Of a DNA stretch of 20,285 bases, positions 1 through 8,210 are shown in pieces (within the stretch, counting starts at the first letter, position 1; each line of letters begins with the position of its first letter). Below the pieces are notes generated by a model. The model had not been told where the DNA came from. It saw nothing but the letters and a program-made list of their open reading frames with translations, and searched no databases. The DNA is from Phoronis australis. Taxonomy: Eukaryota > Phoronida > Phoronidae. Made by a program: the position numbers and the translations under genes. The stretch lies in the NCBI GenBank assembly GCA_002633005.1, contig NMRA01000709.1, positions 46,445 to 66,729 on the forward strand. The letters are read 5' to 3'.

Positions 1-440
1 TTGAGAAAGCGCATGTTTTGATGGTCGGGAACCCTCTTTGTGCGCCGAATACGCAATTCCAGCATTTTATTGGGAAACCATGCGTTCACAGCGCAAACTC
101 GACATTTTTGTTATTGAGAAAACGCATTTTTACAAAAGAGAATCGGTTGTCTAACGTTTCATGTGCGTCAACAACGCAAACCAGACCCACTCATTGAAAA
201 GCCCATATTTGTCACCAGGAAGACTCTTCGCAACGCAGCCCGATATTTCAAGTGGGATAGCGCAGTTTTGAAAAGATTCCGTCACTTGCGGAGAACGGTT
301 TTTGAGCATCGGCAATGCAAGCCGAATATTTCATATTGAGAAAGCACATCTTTGAAAAGAAGAACCAACACTTGTTGGGAACGGTCTTTATGCGTCGACG
401 GCGCACATTTCTTATTGGGAAAGCCAGATTTTCAAAAATT
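1..440. repeat. Degenerate tandem repeat, units mostly about 80 bp
   Basis: Seven diverged units begin with TTGRGAAAGC-like words at 1, 69, 114, 195, 253, 335 and 414. Several are followed by CATNTTTGAAAAG, and most end in GCGYCNACRRCGCA then CATTTNTTA. Spacings range from about 45 to 84 bp, with three near 80. No C2H2 or other protein repeat pattern could be read. The array starts at or before the window edge. Confidence 0.4.
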
Positions 441-1239
441 AATCGCTCAGACCATTTGAGTCTCATTTACCTGCAATTATACTGCTATCAAATGACCGAG
501 CCAGCATTGTTGATACTACGACCGCTAATCGAAATAATGTACACCCACGAAATTCGGACACTAGCGGAAACCCAAATTTGGAGGTCCGCCAAATTCGGAC
601 ACCACAAAATGATATTTCGCGAGATTCGTCCAAGAATGAATTTTTTCTATTGGAATTAATTTTCAGTGTCCGAAAATCACGCGACTTTACCGTAACATGG
701 AAAGATAAGGCAAGTGAGTTAACATGTAACTTGAGGCCAGTATCAGTGACCCTGTTTTGATTCACGCACTTGAAATACCAGATATCAAAAGGCATCAACG
801 TTGGTATGTTTTGGGCAAGACAGAATGTATTTCTCATGATGCTGTAATCTGAGGGTCAGAAAGTATTGGATCACAATTCCATGTGATTTGTCTAACAGAT
901 AGAAACTGGGCCATGCACTTCCGTGAAAAATAGTTCATAAAAAATTGTCCATGGTAAGAGTGCCTGTGTGCAACTGGAGTTCAGGTTGTAAGGGTGGGGT
1001 CACTGGTAAAAATTAATTTCCTTGCGTGACTTGAGATTTTGGGGCAATGTGACTGGAAAAATTCATTCTCATCAGGAACTTTAATTATTGAAAAAATATT
1101 ATTGTGAACTCTCCTTCAACGACAGATTTACTAAGAGGAAAATTTGATTTAATACATAATCAAAAACTGAGAGCTAAATATGTGTAAGGCAATTAGTTTT
1201 TACACGTACAGTTAGTAAACAGTGAGTCATAATACCCAC
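441..1239. other. No gene found; probable PLD intron with a small foldback
   Basis: This should be the intron 3' of PLD exon 5 on the minus strand, or reach towards it. The only structure seen is at about 548-675: AATTCGGACAC occurs twice (551 and 592), an imperfect hairpin GCGGAAACCC/CCAAATTTGG sits between the copies, and a reversed GTGTCCGAAA follows at about 667. It may be a decayed MITE. The short ORFs here have no splice context or recognisable content. Confidence 0.35.
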
Positions 1240-1305
1240 CATAGCAACACTCTCTCGATAGCCCTTGCAGTTCAACGTGTTCTGCAGATATCTGGTAAGT
1301 TGTAC
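1240..1305 (-). CDS. PLD1: PLD exon 5: end of PX domain
   Basis: The acceptor is AAATGTTGTAG (last intron base 1306) and the donor is GTGGGT at 1239, a weaker but usable site. The 66 nt give exactly 22 codons, VQLTRYLQNTLNCKGYRESV-AM. This corresponds to [22 protein letters not shown] in vertebrate PLD1, the last PX helix before the linker to the PH domain. The phase matches exon 4 at codon 187. The next exon should start with a segment like EFLDISQLSF; nothing like it was found between 1 and 1239 on either strand. Confidence 0.7.
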
Positions 1306-4300
1306 CTACAACATTTAAAAAGACTCATTTTGAATTGATTACACTTGAGAGTGTTTCAAGTAGACCAACAATCACTTATAATGTCAATTTATGACTGATC
1401 ATTGTCCAATACTGGAAAGAAAACTATTATAGACGCCATGACTACTGTTAAAGACAAATTAAAAAGGAAAAATTTCTTGCATGAATGGCAGCCAACAAAG
1501 TTCATTCTAGATGTTAAACATGCAATAAACCTGCCTTTTGTTTCAAACAGTGTTAAATTAGATCAGTGACGTACTGATATAAAATGGCCTCAAACAGTAC
1601 CTTATTCCGACCAGAACCTATCTATAGGTAAGAGAAGAACTGTCGACCTATTATTGCAAGAGACCACACTCAGCAATCTGGCGTGACCAGGTTGATTATT
1701 TTCAGCACTGAGCAATGTTTCACCAGCAACATTAAATTTTCAGCTCTTCCAAAATCCAAAACACACTTTTAATTTGATTTAGGAACAAGTTGAGACCAGC
1801 GGTCCCAATCAGAAGTCAATCTTTGACATAAAACAGGTTCGCGATCGCTTTTTAATATACCACAGATAGATCATACTGTTTGTTTCCATTACATTCATAT
1901 GGCTTCGGTTAAACAAAAAACAATATGCGATACAACCGTTTAAAAACACGGTCAAATGACTTACACATCTGCGCTCTATTTTCTCATCACTAACAAGTGC
2001 ATCAGGAGTTTTGGGAAACCTTGGTAACGACTTTCGAGAGGGTTTGCGAACATGGCTTCGGCTGAAAGATTTTAAGGAATATTATTAGCAAGAGTGCAAT
2101 AATATGGTATTTAAGAACCAAACAAAAATACTGCTGTCTGGAGGCTTTTTCTGAGTTTCAAATAAGAGTTGTCATTTTATATAACAATAAAAAAATACAA
2201 GCATACAATTGCACTTATGCTGAGGAAAGTATTACAATACAACCCCGAAAGTCTAACCAATTACAATTTATCGTTTGGACTACAAACAGTAACTCTTGAT
2301 CTTTTTAGCACATTAATATGGCAGAAAAATGGGATATTATTTTGCTCAATTTCACAACAAAATAAACATTTAGGAAAAGATCATTCTCAAAGTTTTTGGA
2401 CCTAATTACTTACCATAAACCAATATTAGGTAGACCCATGGCTATAAAACTTTCTATTCCATGGAAGAGACTTTGTCAAAAATACATAATCTAAATGTTA
2501 ATTCCACAGTTATACAAATTTTACTTCCACTTAGACTATAAAATAACTTACTCTCTATGGAACTGAGCCGATAATTCAGATATCTTTCCCTGCGCACGCT
2601 TGACCAGTAACTCCCTATGAAGTTCATGGAAATGTTTGTATCGCCTGTGTACACTCCATGTCTTGTCCACGTGTTTCAAAACAACAGTGTAGCTGTCAAG
2701 ACAAGTGAATGAACATGTCAACTATCAAATAATAGTTGATGAATCAGTAATTAAATTGCATAGTGAAGTATCAATGAGAGTTATAATATTAGTGATATTC
2801 TCCTTGCCGGTATTGTCATAATTCATGTTTTATGTGGCATGTACATGGAATTTACAATAAATGCCAAATAGTGAACATACAAAGTTGTCGCATAAGTCAG
2901 TTAATGTAGTTATAAATCTACCTTCAGTCATAAAGACTAATCTAATTTTGTATCCAGAACACTTACTACAACTGTTACACTTATGAAATTTATCTTGAAA
3001 ATTTTTGTCAAAATAGAAGATTTTTTGCATTGGAAAGAACTCAAAGTACATTTGCTAGAGACTAGGCTCTACAAGATGGCTTGTCAAGGCAGGCAATTTC
3101 ATGTACCGGCCATCATGGCTTCAGAGAATAATGAACTGTTAGCTTTCCAAGCTCAGAAACCCCACCTCATATGAGGAATAAACAAGTTGAGACTAGTTTT
3201 ATAGTGAGATGGTGTCTAAATCAAAAGTCTTCTTTGGCAGAATTTGGGTTAGGTGCTTTATAGCAATAGCAATCAATGTCATTTGTATGAAAGGTACAGT
3301 GGAGACAGGCTCCAGGGGGTGTGGGGGGTGGGGTGCTGAGGCCCCATTTTATCAGAGCAGACATTATTCATGGAAAAAATAAACAGAGGGTCAGGTCACT
3401 ATCAAATATACATTTATCATTCAAAATTGACTTATGCAAGGGCCACTTTTTATTTTTTGCTACAGTTGCATGTAACCAAATGAGCTGGCTAAAAGTCTCT
3501 CTGGTACAACACCAGAAAATGCAGCAGTAGCTGCAAAATGCAAGCATAATGGGAATTTTCAAAAGGCACAAGTAGGCCTTTTGGATTATCTGAGCATCCA
3601 CATGAAAATTCTGTTACCGGTGTCAAGGAGGAAGTAATGTATCCAGGAGAAAAGTATCACTGTGATCAAACCTGTGTACTAAGCACTTAGCTGTTGACTA
3701 ATTGCCCAATGCCACTGCATCTATCAAGACTGTCAGCACTGCACTATATAAACTGGCCACCAAGACACTAATACTCCATTTGTTTTTATCATAATGACAA
3801 CAATCTTCTTCTCATATAAAATCCTTTTAGTGCTTACATCCAATGCGACATCACGCGCGAAGGGTCATCCTTCGCAGTTATAGAGAGAACTTTAACCTTT
3901 TGTCCAGGAATAAAGTAGTCGTCAGACTGGTTAGGCACTTTGTGAAGGTCACTAAATGGAATTCTTGGTGGTCCTGTAAAATCACATGTTGAACGAGTTA
4001 ACGGCACATAACTTTAAGGAGATCCTTAATTTGCCTTAAAAATTTTCAAAACAGTGTAAAATGATGAACACCCATGGTAACATAACATTTTTCATAACTT
4101 CAAACAATCACTACAGAGATAGGTGTGTGTTTATCACCAAGACAGCGGAATCAATGTTATGCGCGACTTCACACTTTTTGTGCCAATTTAGACAATTGAA
4201 CCACTAAAGCTGCATTTTGTGCTGCTTAGATGTCCATTTAAACATATTGAGTTCTAACTGAAGAGTGTCAGTGTTTAGAAAATATTTACTGCATCTAAGC

Positions 4301-5007
4301 AACCCTGAACTGGTGTCGAATGAGTCAGTATGTAAAAGTTCTAAGCATTGCACAAGAGCCCGGGGCAACAGAAAATCTAGCGAGGGATTTGTCGTCAATC
4401 ACCTCTGTCAAGAAAAAAAGATCACCTGTGTGGCACCGCCTAAAATGCACACTTAACGTTGTCATGTACAAACAAACTGTCATGGCTGAGTAACTAGCCC
4501 GACTGGGGTCTTATGCAGTACAGTACTCACAGAATTGTCAATGTCTGGCTTACTTTTTAATACAATTCCCCGAGCACCATCTTCAAATTTCATAGTAAGT
4601 TGGCCAACCCAATAAAATCAACAATTTTGCGACAAGTGTTTTGACCTGTTGACCATTTGTATGCTCTACTTAGTAACAAAAAGCATGCCCTATTACAGCA
4701 AGGAAAGTTTTGAGACCAATTTTATCGAAGTAAATGGACTAATTCATTTTTTCTTTTATAGCCAGCTTAACGAGGCAAAATGCAAAAGTAAGAATTTACT
4801 GATTTGAACCTCAAATTACTTACTACCAGAAAAGACCTTCTTGTCCACAACATCTTCATCACAATACTCATCGTCATCACTCAAGTACTCTAGTTCATCA
4901 TACTCACTGCCGTACTCTGATATACACGATGTCTCGCGGTTGTAGCTGACTGACAAGTATGACTCAGTCGACTCACGTTGGACTGAGTGGCAACGCTCCC
5001 AAGACAT
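1240..5007 (-). CDS. PLD1: Phospholipase D (PLD1/PLD2 type), N-terminal part in five exons
   Basis: Spliced as the complement of 4824-5007, 3838-3973, 2552-2692, 1965-2061 and 1240-1305, this gives 184+136+141+97+66 = 624 nt, or 208 codons with no stop. Every junction is in phase and each intron has a GT donor and an AG acceptor. The product has an acidic, serine-rich N-terminus (1-61), a PLD-type lead-in starting PPRIPFSDLHKV (63-74), and a PX domain (about 85-206) with core RRYKHFHELHREL (123-135) and a basic, proline-containing loop LPRFPKTP (166-173). Animal PLD1/PLD2 share this order, then continue with a PH domain and two HKD motifs. Those enzymes hydrolyse phosphatidylcholine to phosphatidic acid and choline on membranes, and the PX domain binds phosphoinositides. 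PH and HKD exons are not seen, so they should lie beyond the left edge. The family call rests on remembered similarity in the PX core and the segment before it; PLD1 versus PLD2 cannot be decided. Confidence 0.85.
1965..2061 (-). CDS. PLD1: PLD exon 4: basic/proline loop of PX domain
   Basis: The acceptor is CTTTCAG (last intron base 2062) and the donor is GTAAGT at 1964. It is 97 nt long, one base plus 32 codons. It encodes RSHVRKPSRKSLPRFPKTPD and then VSDEKIERRC, matching the vertebrate PLD pattern RRHTxRR...REMPSLPR that follows the HRELL helix. The other two frames contain stops. It ends in phase 0. An overlapping donor two bases earlier (AGAT|GTGTAA) would break the phase with exon 5, so the 1964 site is preferred. 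Confidence 0.82.
2414..2470 (-). other. Possible 57-nt cassette exon inside the PLD PX domain
   Basis: Between exons 3 and 4, on the same strand, a strong donor GTAAGTAA (at 2413) is preceded by an acceptor-like TTTTTGACAAAG (last intron base 2471). The enclosed 57 nt are open in the PLD frame: one base plus 18 codons plus two bases. Inclusion would keep the reading frame and add 19 mostly hydrophobic residues (including FIAMGLPNIGL). Exons 3 and 4 also join perfectly without it. It may be a lineage-specific alternative exon or chance. Confidence 0.25.
2552..2692 (-). CDS. PLD1: PLD exon 3: PX domain core
   Basis: The acceptor ends TTGACAG (last intron base 2693) and the donor is GTAAGTTA at 2551. 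The 141-nt exon encodes residues 108-153. It contains YTVVLKHVDKTWSVHRRYKH, the second and third PX strands with the RR(Y/F) signature at 123-125, then FHELHRELL of the following helix. The vertebrate PLD equivalent is KFKHFQELHREL. The stretch after HRELL (VKRAQGKISELSAQ) differs from the vertebrate KYKAFIRIPIP segment. The last two bases GA are completed by C of exon 4 to give Asp154. Confidence 0.88.
3838..3973 (-). CDS. PLD1: PLD exon 2: lead-in and start of PX domain
   Basis: The acceptor is TTTTACAG (last intron base 3974) and the donor is GTAAGC at 3837. The 136-nt exon starts with two bases completing Arg62 and ends with AT, which is completed by the next exon to Ile107. It encodes residues 63-106. 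IPFSDLHKV matches the IPFSAIY-type segment just before the PX domain in vertebrate PLD1. The following GQKVKVLSIT is the first PX beta strand. Only this frame is open and phase-compatible with both neighbours. Confidence 0.85.
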
Positions 5008-5009
5008 AA
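4824..5009 (-). CDS. PLD1: PLD exon with start codon, acidic N-terminus
   Basis: A pyrimidine-rich acceptor ending in CTCAG (5010 is the last intron base) precedes TT-ATG, with the start codon at 5007-5005. The donor is GTAAGTAA at 4823. The coding part is 61 codons plus one base, which joins the next exon to make AGA (Arg62). The peptide begins MSWERCHSVQ and becomes strongly acidic and tyrosine-rich (EYGSEYDELEYLSDDDEY at about 35-52). Human PLD1 also has an acidic patch before its PX lead-in, but this sequence is not closely similar and looks lineage-specific. The two bases upstream of ATG imply a separate 5' UTR exon further right. Confidence 0.75.
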
Positions 5010-6253
5010 CTGAGACAGAAATGTAGAGAGAAGTAAATTCAAATGAATTCAATCAAGCTGACACATAGTTATCTAAAGCTGTAGCCTGTTTAATTACAAG
5101 TGTCAATCATCTTTCACACTTGAGATAACTTTCTGTGATTATCAAAAAATTTTCCTGACCAGCAGGAAATATTCACACGAAATTAACATACAATATTCAT
5201 ATTTCTTTTAATACTTTTCAAAGTAAATCAAATGCAGAGGTAAAGTTTTATAATTAAAGACAATAAGAGCTTTTTGTCAAAAACTAATTTTCTTTAGTGA
5301 AACTCATTAGTACAAAAGAAACACATAATAACTGACATATAAATCGGGCATCGATTTGGTGCCTTGTAGCTCGCCAATGCGATCTCACACATTATCTTTG
5401 CTGGCCTGGTAAAAATTGCAAGTTGCCAAGTTACCCAGTAGTCAGAAGCCTGCTTACCCCTCAAGTTAAGAGGGGAAATCTGTAATAGTCAGTGTGCACA
5501 CAGTACATCTCTAATTTTCAATTTGACTTAAAAGTACCACCAGGGTATTTTGGGGATTCGTGGCAGGCATTTGCTCCTTACACTTTGGCATAGTTCCAGT
5601 CTTCCAGATGGTCTGCTTTTCAATTGCATTTTTTCATTTCTTAATGTTGGCAACTATGGGTCATTTGTCAAGGCCAAGACGGTGAAATTTTCTGGATTAA
5701 CACAATAGCTGCTATCAGTCACAGCAATAACTTTTGGAGCAAACATGTTGTAATAGCAGACAGTTTACGTGGTATCACAGGGTTCGATTTGGCGACCTGC
5801 AGATCACATCTGATGCTTTGTTTGACAACCTGGATAAGTTAGAATTTAAATTGTAGTTCAAAGCATAGGTGTGTACCTTAGGCTGCCTTGACTCACTAAT
5901 GATGGGATAGTCTTTAAGTGATGCTGGTTCTGAATACAGAAACTTTCATGCTTGTCCAACCTGTCAATCACAACCACAAATGGTGTACCACACAAAGTAA
6001 AAGTACAGGAGGGGACACTCCTTGTTCAGATAACAAAACATAATTGAAGGTCAATGACTACTACACTACTGATAGCATAGAACAAGACAAAAAGGTGACA
6101 CAAATAAAGGGAGACAGGTTTCTTGAATGAGCATCCAAGAATTCGATTAGCAACTACAAATCAAAGGTAGTAAAATGTCATATTCATCGATCTGGTCACC
6201 CGTGCGTTTCCCTTCTTGTTTATGATAGTGTTCGTGTTCTGCACCTCACTTAC
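5010..6253 (-). other. Probable first intron of the PLD gene
   Basis: This stretch runs from the acceptor of the start-codon exon (5010) to a donor GTAAGTGAGG at 6253. No coding exon was recognised in it. Two related repeat segments occur near 5347 and 5782 (described separately). Confidence 0.4.
5347..5845 (+). repeat. Two copies of a dispersed repeat with a tRNA B-box-like start
   Basis: CATCGATTTGGTGCCTTGTA at 5348 and GGTTCGATTTGGCGACCTGC at 5782 begin segments that stay alignable for about 60 bases (shared words include ATCT, TTTG and CCTGG). GGTTCGATTT resembles the tRNA B box, so these may be decayed tRNA-derived SINE fragments. No poly(A) tail or target-site duplication was seen. Confidence 0.3.
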
Positions 6254-6500
6254 ATGGTGTTAAAGTGTCTACGGTACTAACTTAATTAACTAGTACTCAA
6301 ATCGCTCCGCAATGAGTTCTGGTTCAGCCACCAAAGCAACGAGGGATCAGTCGCATTTGGAACTTTGGTTATATCAACAACAAAAGGTCAAAGGTATGGC
6401 ACCTTGGCACACACGGTATTAATCGTAAATACAATGCACTTGTTTCGTGAACTTTGAGCGGATGAGCGGCGCCCACCGAGTGAACATTACTCGACATTAG
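6254..6500 (-). promoter_or_regulatory. Putative PLD 5' UTR exon and promoter zone
   Basis: On the minus strand, TTTAACACCAT|GTAAGTGAGG gives a consensus donor with the exon ending at 6254. It is the best upstream partner for the coding exon, whose own 5' end (two bases before ATG) demands a non-coding exon. CpG dinucleotides become frequent from about 6300 rightward, as in a TATA-less promoter. The 5' end of the exon cannot be placed; 6500 is only a guess. A second candidate donor (GACAG|GTACTT) lies near 6665. Confidence 0.35.
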
Positions 6501-6866
6501 CGGCCATGAGAGAATCTAAAAAATTCTAAACAATATGACATTTGAAATGTGCGCTAGATGAATCTAAGTAGCCTCGTAGACACGTATGCCTCTGACAAAA
6601 GCTCGATAACCATAAGAAAATGAGAAAGACTCGTAGCTCGTGACAAGATATCAACAACGAAGTACCTGTCATCTAGCACCATAACTCAAAAGAACGCAAT
6701 GACTTGACCCACAATCCTTGGGGTTACCGGATGTGATAAAAATAGCACAAGCGAATTCTTTCGTGTCGTAGCAAATGTGTGTTTCTCACAAACGTAGTAG
6801 AAAGAAAAATAATGACATAACATAAACATACGTGCGCACGATCTTGTGCCGAATGTCTGCTCCGAT

Positions 6867-6907
6867 CCGTATTGGAATATTCCGATTTGGGTCGAATTCC
6901 AATACGG
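6867..6907. repeat. Inverted repeat in the CpG-rich segment
   Basis: CCGTATTGGAAT (6867-6878) and ATTCCAATACGG (6896-6907) are perfect reverse complements separated by 17 bases. The match extends outward imperfectly (GCTCCGATCC against GGCCGGAAC). Confidence 0.75.
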
Positions 6908-7270
6908 GCCGGAACATGTGTCGTCCACCAATTCCGCTAGTCTATCTAGCGCCGGTCTGCCGCGGAGTTCGGTAACTAGGCAAACACCGACAATGAACCA
7001 AGTTAGACACCAACTCCGTCACCATCGAAACCGGTTGTACGTGTAGGCCGAGGCCTCTCCTTATTGGCAATGATTTTGCTCACTCAATCTGAAAAAGGAA
7101 TATTTTCCGCTGTACCAGGACTTTCTAAGGAAACGCTTACTTTCCCGGGCGACCTAAGTGATTTTGTCGTCCAGCGGCGCCGGCCTGTCACTGCACCTGA
7201 CTGTGTCCGTCAGTAACCCAGCTTGACTGTCTGGAAACTACTATTCAGTGTCTTACTACGGGCACTCATT

Positions 7271-7362
7271 TGGCCATGAGCTTGGCTTAGAAGAGAAATT
7301 TCGACGGCAACGCCTTGCTACGTAGTCAGAGCGGGGGTTCGATCGACGCCGGCCCGCAGAAA
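7271..7362 (+). repeat. tRNA-like SINE fragment
   Basis: TGAGCTTGGCTTAGAAG (about 7277) resembles a tRNA A box, and GGGGTTCGATCGACGCC (about 7334) resembles the B box and T arm, at a tRNA-like distance of about 57 bases. GGCC at the start could pair with GGCC near the end. Folding as a real tRNA looks poor, so it is not called as a tRNA gene. Confidence 0.3.
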
Positions 7363-7543
7363 AGCCTATTTTTAAAAGTTCACGGCCCGGCCAGCATATC
7401 CGTTACTGCATGCCTTGGCCTGGCATAGGGCATGAGTTAAGAATAAGATTGTTGTAGTTATTACTGGTACTACTAAATACAATAATATTCAAGTTGCTAA
7501 TAATTTCAAAATTGGTTAGTGAATCCAAGTGCTTTAATCACCT

Positions 7544-7573
7544 GGCGCCGTAGCCCGGCAGTAGAGCAGCTCC
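7544..7573 (+). repeat. tRNA 5'-half-like head next to the minisatellite
   Basis: GGCGCCGTAGCCCGGCAGTA followed by GAGCAGCT strongly recalls a tRNA 5' half (acceptor strand, then TAGCYCAG..GGTAGAGC). No B box follows; the 41/42-bp minisatellite begins within about 15 bases. It is likely a truncated SINE head. Confidence 0.35.
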
Positions 7574-7586
7574 CATACCAAAACTG

Positions 7587-8210
7587 TTTGCAGCAAGCTT
7601 GCAGTGAACACTGAAGTTTGCAGGAAAATTGCGGCAAACTTGGTGATTCAAAAAGTGTTTGCGGAAAGGCTGCGGCAAACTTCATTGATGAAAAAGTGTT
7701 TGCAGGAAAGTTGCAGGAAACTTTATTGATGACTGAAGTGTTTGGCAGGAAAGTTGCAGGAAACGTTACTTGATGAAAAAGTGTTTGCGGGAAAGTTGCA
7801 GGAAACTTTATTGATGAAGAAGTGTTTGCAGGAAAGTTGCAGGAAACGTTACTTGATGAAAAAGTGTTAGCGGGAAAGTTGCAGGAAACGTTACTTGATG
7901 AAAAGTGTTTGCGGGAAAGTTGCAGGAAACGTTACTTGATGAAAAAGTGTTTGCGGGAAAGTTGCAGGAAACTTTATTGATGAAAAAGTGTGCGGGAAAG
8001 TTGCAGGAAACTTTATTGATGAAGAAGTGTTTGCAGGAAAGTTGCAGGAAATTTTATTGGTTGAAAAAGTGTTCTCAGGAAACATATAGATAAAAGAGTT
8101 TTTGTGGCAAAAATGCAGGAAAACTTTAAATAAAAAATTGTGGAAAGACTACAACAAACTTAATATTTGAAAAAGTGCTTGCACGAAATTTTCTGTAAAC
8201 TTCAATGTTT
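7587..8210. repeat. 41/42-bp minisatellite
   Basis: The word TTGCAGG recurs at 7711, 7754, 7796, 7837, 7879, 7920, 7962, 8001 and 8042, with spacings 43, 42, 41, 42, 41, 42, 39 and 41. A typical unit is GAAACGTTACTTGATGAAAA, then AGTGTTTGCGGGAAAGTTGC, then AG. Each unit holds two related halves of the type TTGCNGGAAA. Central units are nearly identical; the flanking ones (7587-7700, 8090-8210) are increasingly diverged, as expected when unequal exchange homogenises the centre. Mixed 41/42 lengths rule out a conserved coding repeat. Confidence 0.93.

Larger units (their letters stand above)
6830..7420. promoter_or_regulatory. CpG-rich segment, possible promoter
   Basis: CpG dinucleotides are much denser here than in the AT-rich surroundings (for example around 6835-6970 and 7140-7380). 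It lies just upstream of the presumed first exon of the minus-strand PLD gene. It also contains an inverted repeat (6867-6907). No rightward gene could be recognised downstream, so whether it is bidirectional is unknown. Confidence 0.35.

Noticed and set aside
1-440. Decayed C2H2 zinc-finger array (period near 84 bp, linker-like words such as ACCCACTCATTGAAAAGCCC)
   Set aside because: No Cys-x2-Cys or His-x3-His spacing can be read in any frame, and the shared words between units do not match the finger consensus.
2454-2654. 66-codon minus-strand ORF as a gene
   Set aside because: It is the wrong frame of PLD exon 3; the PX domain is read in another frame with splice sites on both sides.
3300-3345. 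G-quadruplex in the G-rich run near 3315
   Set aside because: Only three clear runs of three or more G are present; it is a weak candidate and lies in an intron.
7271-7362. Functional tRNA gene
   Set aside because: A- and B-box-like words are present but a complete cloverleaf with paired acceptor and anticodon stems could not be drawn.
7891-8093. Protein with 14-residue repeats (KVFAGKLQETLLDE type) or the minus-strand equivalent
   Set aside because: Units alternate between 41 and 42 bp, so no frame is preserved; the ORFs are by-products of the minisatellite.
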